A stretch of 6,193 nucleotides of DNA. Source: Lentisphaerota bacterium. GTDB lineage: Bacteria; Verrucomicrobiota; Kiritimatiellia; JAAZAB01. Made by a program: the position numbers and the translations under genes. The stretch spans positions 1 to 6,193 of the forward strand of contig JACQHI010000034.1 in the NCBI GenBank assembly GCA_016199105.1. Direction: 5' to 3'. The notes beneath the pieces are model-generated. The model was given only the letters and a program-made list of their open reading frames with translations, was not told the origin of the DNA and searched no databases. Of the stretch, positions 1-5,656 are shown one piece after another. Each line of letters starts with the position of its first letter. Positions within the stretch are counted from its first letter, which is position 1.

Positions 1-12
1 AATCAATCTCGA

Positions 13-121
13 CAGAATCATTGACAACAAAATCATTCGTTCAGCGTTATGAGTGTTCCGGCTTGGTGATCGAGGTTGATCCAGTGGTTTCTTTTTAATG
101 ATTTTGTTGTAAATGATTTTG
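13..121. repeat. Long imperfect inverted repeat in the AT-rich leader
   Basis: The arms 13-37 and 97-121 are reverse complements over 25 bases with two mismatches. The core 24-37 (acaacaaaatcatt) and 97-110 (aatgattttgttgt) match perfectly. Each arm holds two copies of a seven-base unit, aatcatt at 16 and 31 and aatgatt at 97 and 112, so both arms have the same 15-base spacing. The arms are separated by 59 bases and the right arm ends 21 bases before the ATG at 143. The AT-rich composition is unlike the gene that follows. It may be an operator with paired half-sites, a transcript hairpin, or a copy of an interspersed palindromic repeat; the sequence alone does not decide. Confidence 0.75.
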
Positions 122-142
122 TGAAAGCTGTTTGGGTGCGGT

Positions 143-1030
143 ATGAGAAAAAAGATTGCTGACCGGGTGCGCGACGGAGAACTCCTCGTGTCCGATGGAG
201 CGTGGGGCACGTTTCTCCAGCAGAAGGGCCTGAAGCCCGGCGAATGCCCCGAGCTGTGGTGCCTGACCCGCCGCGCCGACGTCCTCGACATCGCCCGCCG
301 CTATATCGCCGCCGGAGCGGACATGATCGAGACCAACAGCTTCGGAGGCACCCGCTTCAAGCTGGACTTTTTCGGGCTTGCCGGCCGCGCGCTCGAGATC
401 AACACGGCGGCGGCCGCCATCTCCCGCGAGGCCGCCGGGCCGGACCGGCACGTGATCGCCTCCGTCGGGCCTACGGGGAAAATGCTGCTGATGGGCGATG
501 TGACGGAGCAGGAACTCACGGACGCCTTCGCCGAGCAGGCACGGGGCCTCGAAGCCGGCGGGGCCGACGCCGCCTGCATCGAAACGATGTCCGCCATTGA
601 CGAGGCCTGCCTCGCCATCAAGGCCGTGAAGGCGAATTCCCGGCTGGAAGTCATCTGCACGTTCACGTTCGAGCGCAACGCCAACGGGGCGTATCGCACG
701 ATGATGGGCGTTTCGCCGGCCGACATGGCGGCGGCCTGCCTGGACGCCGGCGCCAACATCATCGGGACCAACTGCGGCAACGGCATCCAACGCATGGTGG
801 AGATCGTGCGGGAAATCCGTCAGGCCGCTCCGAAGGCGCCGATCCTCGTGCACGCGAACGCGGGCATGCCGGTGAACGTGAACGGGACGGACACGTTTCC
901 CGACACCCCCGCCGACATGGCGGACCAAACCCCGGCGCTCGTGAAGGCGGGCGCCCAGATCATCGGCGGCTGCTGCGGCGCCACGCCGGAGCACATCGCC
1001 GCCATCGCCCGGGCGATCCGGGAGTTGTAG
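143..1030 (+). CDS. Homocysteine S-methyltransferase domain protein (zinc type)
   Basis: This 295-residue protein is a single homocysteine-binding TIM barrel, as in the N-terminal domain of cobalamin-dependent methionine synthase (MetH) and in betaine-homocysteine methyltransferase. The family moves a methyl group to homocysteine to make methionine in the cytosol. The N-terminal DGAWGT motif (about residues 20-25) and ETNSFGGTRFKL (about 63-74) are family signatures. The three zinc ligands are all visible: C211 in GTNCGNG and C277/C278 in GGCCGATPEH. The corrinoid, folate and activation domains of MetH are absent, so it either uses a separate corrinoid protein or takes methyl from a small donor; the donor cannot be read from the sequence. 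The ATG at 143 fits the expected family N-terminus, although the upstream ribosome site (gggtgcgg) is weak. It converges on the next gene with 26 bases between the two stops. Confidence 0.9.
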   Translation: MRKKIADRVRDGELLVSDGAWGTFLQQKGLKPGECPELWCLTRRADVLDIARRYIAAGADMIETNSFGGTRFKLDFFGLAGRALEINTAAAAISREAAGPDRHVIASVGPTGKMLLMGDVTEQELTDAFAEQARGLEAGGADAACIETMSAIDEACLAIKAVKANSRLEVICTFTFERNANGAYRTMMGVSPADMAAACLDAGANIIGTNCGNGIQRMVEIVREIRQAAPKAPILVHANAGMPVNVNGTDTFPDTPADMADQTPALVKAGAQIIGGCCGATPEHIAAIARAIREL

Positions 1031-1056
1031 GCAGTGTTGTCGCCGTCAACGCCCGC

Positions 1057-1533
1057 TCATGTCGGAGCCGGGCCGACGGAGGACGGAGGAGACGATGTCG
1101 GCTTGCCGGAATCGATGCGCGCGCGGAACGACATGACCTCTGAGGCGCAACACTTGGGGCAGAAGGTGTGGGTGAACGTCAACACTGAGTTTTCGCTCAC
1201 ATAGTGTTCCATTTGCGTCCAGTCCTCCTGGTTGACGCACACTTTCTGGCATTTCGCGCAGACGACCACCAGCGTCTTCAATACCCGTTTCTGCTGAAGA
1301 TAGGTGTTTCCGATGGTCAGGATGGCCACGAAGAAGGCGCCCGCCGACAAAATACAGCCGCGGAAAAAGCTGAATTCCTGGCGCTCCCCGAAAAACAAGC
1401 TTGGAAGACTGTTCAGTTCGTTGCCCCAGATGATCAGAAGCAGAAGAAGAAAGGTCAGAAACTGCCAGAAGGCGATGAAGGCAAACGGATCCTTCAACAA
1501 TCGTTTGGGCACTTGAACTTTATCATGGAACAT
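1057..1533 (-). CDS. Two-helix membrane protein with C-terminal Cys/His (zinc-ribbon-like) module
   Basis: A 158-residue protein of unknown function. Residues about 17-36 and 56-76 are hydrophobic membrane segments. A short basic linker (QQKRVLK, 81-87) follows, then a Cys-rich module: C92 and C95 (CAKC), W105, M108, E109, Y111, H122 (FTHTF), C125 and C128 (CPKC). From recall of the family, the pattern CxxC, W, ME-Y, F-H, CPxC is the tail found at the C-terminus of many PAS/GAF and response-regulator proteins; its role is not established, and metal binding is inferred from the cysteines. The basic linker suggests the module faces the cytosol. The start is well supported: GGGAGG lies six bases before the ATG at 1533. 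Base composition is visibly less GC-rich than in neighbouring genes, which could mean acquisition from elsewhere. The C-terminal tail (about 143-158) is a low-complexity Ser/Pro stretch. Confidence 0.75.
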   Translation of the reverse strand: MFHDKVQVPKRLLKDPFAFIAFWQFLTFLLLLLIIWGNELNSLPSLFFGERQEFSFFRGCILSAGAFFVAILTIGNTYLQQKRVLKTLVVVCAKCQKVCVNQEDWTQMEHYVSENSVLTFTHTFCPKCCASEVMSFRARIDSGKPTSSPPSSVGPAPT

Positions 1534-1594
1534 TTGGCCCTCCCATTAAACGGTGCGATCAGGATAGAGTATCCCGCCCTGATGTCGAGAATAA

Positions 1595-1708
1595 TCACAG
1601 ATTCGACTTCCCGCTCCCGTTGGCCCCGGTGATCAGGGTCAATTCCCGCAACGGCGCCACCAAACGGCGCAACGAGCGGTAATTAGCCACAGCCAGTGTC
1701 CGAATCAT
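1595..1708 (-). pseudogene. Truncated 5' copy of the AAA ATPase gene (37 codons)
   Basis: From the ATG at 1708 down to 1597, the sequence matches 4304-4415, the start of the intact ATPase gene, over 112 bases with no gaps and 11 mismatches (about 90% identity, counted by eye). The encoded 37 residues differ from the intact protein at only two positions (Q3R and S24T) and keep the complete Walker A, GANGSGKS. The match stops after codon 37, where a TGA at 1595-1597 ends the frame. Upstream of the ATG the two copies share only two further bases. Most differences are silent, which suggests the copy diverged as a working gene and was cut later. What remains cannot be an ATPase. It could be the relic of a paralogue or of a neighbouring element. 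I see no evidence that the short frame is translated. Confidence 0.85.
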
Positions 1709-1764
1709 GGGAGACCCAGGACTTCAACGGATGGAATAAACTCCTCCGCCCCCAACCTGGAGGG

Positions 1765-1790
1765 CGCCACAACGTCACGCCACAACGTCA
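1765..1790. repeat. Perfect 13-base tandem repeat
   Basis: The unit cgccacaacgtca occurs twice with no gap, at 1765-1777 and 1778-1790. It lies in the non-coding spacer between the ATPase stub and the small ORF. Two copies are enough for replication slippage to explain it; a function as paired binding sites is possible but unsupported. Confidence 0.8.
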
Positions 1791-1904
1791 TGCTTGACTT
1801 CTTGGCTCTGTCCTGCCAGACTCATGCCAATGAAAGCGCATTTTCAGGTTGAGTCCTTGGGCGGATTGCCCAGCAGTCTGGAAAGCGATTACCGGGCAGG
1901 TAGC

Positions 1905-1910
1905 AGGTGA
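1905..1910 (+). promoter_or_regulatory. Ribosome binding site that decides the start at 1914
   Basis: AGGTGA is a six-base match to the anti-Shine-Dalgarno sequence and is placed at a normal distance before the ATG at 1914. The GTG at 1907, which would open a 310-codon frame running into the glycosyltransferase, lies inside this site. The site therefore argues for the small ORF at 1914 and against the long N-terminal extension of the downstream gene. Confidence 0.65.
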
Positions 1911-1913
1911 ATC

Positions 1914-2060
1914 ATGGCCAAAATCAAAGTCAAAAACGTAAAGGGCCAGCGGAAGCTGACGAAGAAACAAAGCAAGAAGACCCGCGGGGGGGCATGGCTC
2001 TCGTCACCGGCGGGGCAAGCCAGGAGCTTTTTCGTCAACCAAGCGGGGGTCACTCTTTAG
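1914..2060 (+). CDS. Small lysine-rich ORF with a double-glycine-leader-like N-terminus
   Basis: This 48-residue ORF is preceded by a strong ribosome site (AGGTGA). I do not recognise a family for it. Residues 1-24 are very basic, then G25-G26, then a 22-residue tail starting AWLSSPAG. The stretch L15-TKKQSKKTR-GG26 has the spacing of the double-glycine leader consensus LSxxELxxIxGG found in peptides exported by bacteriocin-type peptidase transporters: L, T for S, Q for E, then GG. However, the hydrophobic -7 and -4 positions are S and T here, so the match is partial. The tail has no Cys, three Ser and one Thr. The stop lies 11 bases before the likely start of the glycosyltransferase-like gene, so the two are probably co-transcribed. 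Alternatives are a small nucleic-acid-binding basic protein, or an upstream leader ORF of the next gene. Confidence 0.5.
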   Translation: MAKIKVKNVKGQRKLTKKQSKKTRGGAWLSSPAGQARSFFVNQAGVTL

Positions 2061-2071
2061 CCCGGACGCGG

Positions 2072-2839
2072 ATGAGGGCGCGCGCCGGCGCGAGGCGTCG
2101 CCAGCGCCTGTTGATCGGGACTCCAGCCTACGGCGGCCAGGTGCTCGTCGATTATGTCGATTCCCTCGTCCATGAGATCGAGCTCCTGCGCCGCGCAGGC
2201 ATCGACGCCACCGTCGCTTTCACGCGAAATGTCTCGCTGGTCCAGATCGCGCGCGACCAGATAGCCACGCGCGCCTGCGAAGAGGGCTTCGATCGTCTCG
2301 CCTTCATCGATGGCGATATCTCCTGGACGCCCGGCCGGCTTCTGCATCTTTTCCGTCGCTCCGTAGAGGTCGTCGCCGGAACCTACCCCATGAAGGCGTT
2401 CCCGCCACGTCTCGTTTTTAATCCCCTGCCCCGTCATGCCCAGGCGCTTGGCTTGGAGCCGCCCTGGTCGCCCGACGCGCTGGAGGCGCTCGCGCGGCGC
2501 TTCAGCCGGCCCGACGGTCTTCTTGAGGTGCGTCACGTCGGCACCGGAATCCTCATGATTCAAACCCGTCTCCTCCGGAGGATGCGCGGAAGCCTGCCGC
2601 GGTATCTCAATCAGGCGACCCGGGGCCTGCAGGAGGTGCTTCGGCCCCAGGCGAAGCCCTGCGGCAAGGAGGTTACGCAATTTTTTCCGGTCGGGGTCTT
2701 CCGGCGCAGGCTCCAGAGCGAGGATTGGGGGTTCTGCAACCTCTGCCACCGCCATGGAGCACGCGTCTATCTCGACCCGGCCGTCGTGGCCCGCCATGTC
2801 GGGGCGCTATGCATCGATGCGCGGAGCGGGTGTGCGTAA
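2072..2839 (+). CDS. GT-A-fold glycosyltransferase-like protein
   Basis: With the ATG at 2072 the protein has 255 residues. The first strand, RLLIGTPAYGG (12-22), begins a nucleotide-sugar-binding fold. FIDGDISW (79-85) carries a DGD metal-binding (DxD) motif. VVAGTYPMK (100-108) and HVGTGILMI (155-163) are typical of glycosyltransferase-like proteins in phages and surface-sugar islands. SEDWGFC (216-222) is the acidic catalytic-type motif, and H242 near the C-terminus is the usual third metal-binding position. It probably transfers a sugar from a nucleotide donor; donor and acceptor cannot be read. No membrane segment is visible. The start is not certain: ATG at 1994 (281 residues) is in frame, and a GTG at 1907 opens the same frame. 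The extra residues would be low-complexity and overlap the small ORF, so 2072 is preferred although its own ribosome site is weak. The C-terminus overlaps a minus-strand sulfatase relic by 33 bases. Confidence 0.7.
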   Translation: MRARAGARRRQRLLIGTPAYGGQVLVDYVDSLVHEIELLRRAGIDATVAFTRNVSLVQIARDQIATRACEEGFDRLAFIDGDISWTPGRLLHLFRRSVEVVAGTYPMKAFPPRLVFNPLPRHAQALGLEPPWSPDALEALARRFSRPDGLLEVRHVGTGILMIQTRLLRRMRGSLPRYLNQATRGLQEVLRPQAKPCGKEVTQFFPVGVFRRRLQSEDWGFCNLCHRHGARVYLDPAVVARHVGALCIDARSGCA

Positions 2840-2941
2840 GAGCCGCAACCGCCGATGCCCGTTGCAGCCGAGCATGGCGGACTGATGCTGGTCTGTCACA
2901 AAGATCAAAATATTGGGCGGGTCATGCCGTCTTGATTGCAT
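2807..2941 (-). pseudogene. Sulfatase N-terminal fragment (truncated gene)
   Basis: This minus-strand frame of 44 codons starts at the ATG at 2941, with GGAGGG seven bases upstream. It reads PPNILIFVTDQHQSAMLGC and then NGH, which matches the start of formylglycine-dependent sulfatases (PNILFIxTDQ, with the metal-binding Asp, followed by LGCYGN). The frame ends at TAG 2807-2809, long before the CxPxR active-site motif, whereas whole sulfatases are typically 400 residues or more. The recognisable part ends at about 2855, close to the 3' end of the forward glycosyltransferase gene (2839), so the rest was presumably lost when the regions were joined. The later residues (LLRTPAPRIDA) loosely resemble the family's RTPNIDxLA but lie partly within the opposite coding region, so that likeness may be chance. 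No signal peptide is attached. Confidence 0.65.
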
Positions 2942-3251
2942 CGAAACACCCTCCGAATCAGCCGCACAAGCCGACCCACCCGATTCCCCCGTCGATTTTC
3001 GACAACTCGCAGGTTACGGCGCCCGCAAAGGCGGTCAAGCCCGGCAGCAAGGCAAGCAGGATCAGCAGCCGGGTGAAAAGGCATCGAACAAGAAGTAAAT
3101 CGCTCTAGTTATAGCTTGTCCGAAAAGGTTTTTGGGAGGCTGTTTCTTTCGTGTATTTCGCGTCCGCTGCGGCGGATAGTTCAACGACTCTTTTTTTCGG
3201 TTCAACAGACCACAGATGGTTCCTTCGGGTAGGCCGTCGGCGGTCGCTTTC
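2840..3251. other. Gene-poor stretch between glycosyltransferase and ATPase operon
   Basis: Apart from the sulfatase relic, I find no convincing complete gene here. On the minus strand, 2958-3104 is open and encodes a signal-peptide-like hydrophobic run (RLLILLALLPGLTAFAGA) but has no ATG, GTG or TTG at a useful position. Bases 3107-3251 are AT-richer and non-coding in appearance. They include strings such as cgtgtatttcgcg and accacagatgg that resemble degenerate interspersed repeats seen in many environmental genomes. The two genes flanking this stretch converge. The short hairpin at 3163-3176 (tccgc/gcgga) lacks a T-tract and is not called a terminator. Confidence 0.45.
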
Positions 3252-4415
3252 TCATCGCGGCGGCCAGTGCCAGGAGGGCGCATCGAGTTCTTTCAGACCG
3301 TCCACCCGGGTTTCCCCCAGCTCCTTGACCAGCCGGATGGTTTGCCCTCCGAACCGCCCGAACGCCTCGATCAGGGGCGCCGAGTGCGATACGACTAGGA
3401 CCTGCGTCCGGCGCGACGCCTGGGCAACAAGCCGCGCCAGGGCCGGAAGCAGGTCCGGATGCAGGCTGGTTTCCGGCTCGTTCAGCACGAGCAGAGCGGG
3501 CGGCCGGGGCGTGAGCAGCGCCGCAATCCAGAGCAGATAGCGGAGTGTGCCGTCCGACAACTCGGCCCCTTTCAAGACGCGCAACAAACCGTGCTGGCGC
3601 ATCTCGACCTCGAACCGGCCGTCCACATTCCGGATGGAGACGCCCGACCCCGGAAAGGCGTCCGCCACGGCAGCGTCCAGGGCCGTCGGGTCGCCGATCT
3701 CGCGGATGGTTTGGAGGGCCGCCGCCAGGTCCGCGCCGTCCTGCCCCAGCACCGGCGTGTGCGTGCCCACCTGGGGCGCGCGCGCCGGGGCCTCCGTGTC
3801 GGTCCGGAAATGGTCGTAAAACCGCCAGGACCGGATCTTCTCCCGGAGCATCAGCATTTCCGGCGCCTGTTGCGGATCGGTGAACCGAACCAGCATGCTG
3901 TCGAAGGAAGGCAGCGCGACACGCACTTCTGTCCACGCCCCCTGGTCATTCCGCATCCGCAGCGCGGGCCCGCGCCGGTCCACCAGCACCGAGGCGGGAC
4001 GGAAAAAGGGACCGTTCCAAATGCATTCGCGTTTGATCACCGGATCGCGCGAAAAGGCGGAGGGCGGGTGCGGGCTGGGCAGCCCCAGGTCAATCGCGTA
4101 GCCGAACTCCGATTCGGCAAAACCGAGCCGGAGGCTGATCGGCTCCTTGCGCACGGTGCCTTCCACCGGGTGTTCTCCGCGAGCGACCGAGCGGCCGAAC
4201 GATTCCGGTCCCGCCCACAAGGTGGAGGAAAGCCCGCCTTCCCGCGCCAGCGACGGAATCAGACCGCCCTGGGCCGTCTCGGCCAGCAGCCGGAGGGCGC
4301 GATACAGATTCGACTTCCCGCTCCCATTGGCCCCGGTGATCAGGCTCAGCTCCCGCAACGGCGCCACCAGACGGCGCAGGGAGCGATAATTGGCCACGGC
4401 CAGTGTCTGAATCAT
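3252..4415 (-). CDS. RecF/SMC-like AAA family ATPase
   Basis: This is a 387-residue predicted ATPase of the AAA_21/RecF-like type, whose substrates are mostly unknown. The N-terminus MIQTLAVANYRSL leads into Walker A GANGSGKS (28-35). The middle (about 60-280) is the family's variable insert. The ABC-type signature LSDGT is at 286-290, Walker B with the catalytic Glu is LLVLNEPE (308-315, E313), followed by TSLHP, and the switch His is H344 in VVSHS. Walker B has Asn where many ATPases have Asp (LNEPE), which I recall as common in this subfamily. All ATP-binding motifs are intact, so it should be active. The ATG is three bases after the stop of the TusA-type gene and has no clear ribosome site, so translation is probably coupled to that gene. 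It is the last gene of the operon. A truncated copy of its 5' end lies at 1595-1708. No nuclease or other effector domain is visible. Confidence 0.85.
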   Translation of the reverse strand: MIQTLAVANYRSLRRLVAPLRELSLITGANGSGKSNLYRALRLLAETAQGGLIPSLAREGGLSSTLWAGPESFGRSVARGEHPVEGTVRKEPISLRLGFAESEFGYAIDLGLPSPHPPSAFSRDPVIKRECIWNGPFFRPASVLVDRRGPALRMRNDQGAWTEVRVALPSFDSMLVRFTDPQQAPEMLMLREKIRSWRFYDHFRTDTEAPARAPQVGTHTPVLGQDGADLAAALQTIREIGDPTALDAAVADAFPGSGVSIRNVDGRFEVEMRQHGLLRVLKGAELSDGTLRYLLWIAALLTPRPPALLVLNEPETSLHPDLLPALARLVAQASRRTQVLVVSHSAPLIEAFGRFGGQTIRLVKELGETRVDGLKELDAPSWHWPPR

Positions 4416-4418
4416 GGC

Positions 4419-4640
4419 TTACTTTTCAATGACCACCCTGTGAAAAGGCGGCTGGTCGGGCGTAATGGAAATGACCTTGCAGCCCTGCTGCCGGGCCGAC
4501 TTGGGCACGTTGCTCAACGGCTCCCCTTCGTTCAACAGAACCTCCAGCCGGTCGCCCGCCGCCAACTGTTCCAGCTTGAGTTTGACCTTCACAAAGGTCA
4601 TGGGGCAGTGTTCCTTGGTGATATCGAGGAAATGGACCAT
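4419..4640 (-). CDS. TusA/SirA-type sulfur carrier protein
   Basis: This 73-residue protein has the length and layout of the TusA family, cytosolic sulfur carriers that hold sulfur as a persulfide on one Cys. C12-P13 in KEHCPMTFVKVK is the CPxx motif at the start of helix 1. LEQLAAGDRLEVLLN (about 25-39) and the segment around residues 48-62 fit the rest of the two-layer alpha/beta fold. A longer open frame reaches up to 5006, but its N-terminal part is read out of frame through the DsrE gene; the ATG at 4640 gives the family's normal start. A weak GGGA lies five bases upstream. The gene follows the DsrE-type gene after 11 bases and is followed by the ATPase after three. The partner is probably the adjacent DsrE-type protein; the final sulfur acceptor is unknown. 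Confidence 0.82.
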   Translation of the reverse strand: MVHFLDITKEHCPMTFVKVKLKLEQLAAGDRLEVLLNEGEPLSNVPKSARQQGCKVISITPDQPPFHRVVIEK

Positions 4641-4651
4641 GGCAGTCCCGG

Positions 4652-5125
4652 TCAGATGAAAATGATTTGGGCGTCCCGGGAGTAGTCCAAAAAGGTGGAG
4701 ACGCCGATCACCTCTTTGATCTCGGGAAGTAAATCGTCCAGCGTGATCCCCAGAATGTTCATGGACATTTCGCAGGCCACCAGGTTGACGTTGAGGGCCT
4801 TGGCCGCCTCGATCAAATCCTCCAGGGTGGCGACATTGTTCTTTTTCATCATCCCCCGCATGAGCCGGGGGCTGACGCCCCCAAAATTCAACCGGCTGAG
4901 CGGGACGTTGCCGGGGCCGCCCATGAGAAAATTGAAAAAGCGGGCCAGGAGGCCTTTGCCGATCCAGGTGCGGCCGGACCGTTTTTTGACGAGATTCAGG
5001 CCCCAAAAGGTGAAGAACATCGTCACCGGGCGCCCCGTGGCCGCGCCGCCCGTGGCCAGGGTAAAGGCCGCCACGGCCTTGTCAAAATCGCCGCTGAAAC
5101 AGACGATGGAAAGTTTCTGCTCCAT
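4652..5125 (-). CDS. DsrE/DsrF-like (DsrE2-type) sulfur-relay protein
   Basis: This 157-residue protein belongs to the DsrE/DsrF/DrsH-like group, often mislabelled peroxiredoxin family protein. KLSIVCFSGDFDKAVAAF (4-21) and VTMFFTFWGLNLV (34-46) are the typical first strands and loop. LVACEMSMNILGI (115-127) contains C118, the expected persulfide-carrying Cys. C9 is a second, less certain candidate. Such proteins pass sulfur to or from TusA and rhodanese-type proteins, and TusA-type and DsrE-type genes are known to occur side by side, as here. No rhodanese or sulfur-oxidising complex is visible in the window. The gene starts three bases after the apt stop, with GAGGG ten bases upstream inside apt. 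The region around 55-70 (LLARFFNFLMGG) is hydrophobic and could be a membrane-contact or insertion segment. Confidence 0.82.
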   Translation of the reverse strand: MEQKLSIVCFSGDFDKAVAAFTLATGGAATGRPVTMFFTFWGLNLVKKRSGRTWIGKGLLARFFNFLMGGPGNVPLSRLNFGGVSPRLMRGMMKKNNVATLEDLIEAAKALNVNLVACEMSMNILGITLDDLLPEIKEVIGVSTFLDYSRDAQIIFI

Positions 5126-5128
5126 GGC

Positions 5129-5656
5129 TCAGTCGCCCTCGAACTCCGTTTGCGCATAGACGGGAAAACCGGCCTGCTCCAGTTTTTTTCTGCCGCCCAG
5201 ATCCGGCAGATCGATGATAAACGCGAACTCGGCAACGGCCGCGCCCAGCTTTTTCACCAGTTTCGCCGCGGCCAGCGCCGTTCCGCCGGTCGCAATCAAA
5301 TCGTCCACGATCAATACTTTCTGCCCTTTTTTCAGGGCATCTTTATGGATCTCAACCACATCGGTCCCGTACTCGAGCGCGTATTCTTCCCGTTCGGTTT
5401 CAGCCGGCAGCTTCCCTTTTTTCCTGACCGGGACAAACCCCTTGCCGAGCAGATAGGCGACGGCGCCGCCCAGAATAAATCCCCTGGAATCGATTCCCAC
5501 CACGACATCGACCGCCTTGTTTCGATACCGTTCGACAAAATCGTCGATGCAGAGCTTCAGGCCGGCCGGATCCTTGAGCAGGGTTGTGATATCCCGAAAC
5601 ATGATGCCGGCCTTGGGCCAGTTTGGGACCGTGCGAATCTTCGATTTAATTGTCAT
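5129..5656 (-). CDS. apt: Adenine phosphoribosyltransferase
   Basis: This 175-residue protein has the normal length for Apt, which joins adenine and PRPP to make AMP in the cytosol. PNWPKAGIMFRDIT (11-24) is the characteristic N-terminus, VVVGIDSRGF (51-60) the first conserved strand and loop, RKKGKLP (78-84) the flexible-loop region, and VLIVDDLIATGGTA (114-127) the PRPP-binding motif with both Asp residues. The start ATG overlaps the stop of the upstream phosphorylase gene by four bases (ATGA), with AGGA eight bases before it, so the two are translationally coupled. This fits their chemistry: the phosphorylase releases adenine and Apt recycles it. Confidence 0.96.
   Translation of the reverse strand: MTIKSKIRTVPNWPKAGIMFRDITTLLKDPAGLKLCIDDFVERYRNKAVDVVVGIDSRGFILGGAVAYLLGKGFVPVRKKGKLPAETEREEYALEYGTDVVEIHKDALKKGQKVLIVDDLIATGGTALAAAKLVKKLGAAVAEFAFIIDLPDLGGRKKLEQAGFPVYAQTEFEGD

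Larger units (their letters stand above)
1534..1913. other. Intergenic stretch around the ATPase stub
   Basis: This stretch lies between the membrane protein and the small lysine-rich ORF. It contains the ATPase stub and, on its right side, a 13-base tandem repeat. Bases 1534-1596 form the leader of the minus-strand membrane protein gene and include its ribosome site. Bases 1709-1913 carry no ORF I recognise. A TTGACT at 1794-1799 resembles a -35 box, but no good -10 box follows at the expected distance, so I do not call a promoter. Confidence 0.5.

Noticed and set aside
1061..1077. Hairpin gtcgg/ccgac near the end of the converging genes as a terminator
   Set aside because: It has a five-base stem inside the end of a coding region and no T-tract on either strand.
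1794..1822. Promoter with TTGACT as the -35 box before the small ORF
   Set aside because: The bases 17 positions downstream (cagact) are a poor -10 box, so support is too weak.
1907..2071. Long N-terminal extension of the glycosyltransferase from the GTG at 1907
   Set aside because: The GTG lies within the ribosome site of the ATG at 1914, the extension resembles no family and is low-complexity, and the recognisable fold starts only after 2072.
2057..2797. 246-codon minus-strand frame opposite the glycosyltransferase
   Set aside because: No recognisable motif; it is the antisense shadow of a GC-rich coding region whose forward frame carries DxD and ED motifs.
3459..4685. 408-codon forward frame opposite the ATPase and TusA genes
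   Set aside because: Its translation is rich in Arg, Gln, His and Pro without domains, and it runs antisense across two clear genes; a GC-rich shadow frame.
4641..5006. N-terminal extension of the TusA-type protein up to 5006
   Set aside because: It reads out of frame through the DsrE-type gene and has no family similarity; the ATG at 4640 gives the usual TusA length.
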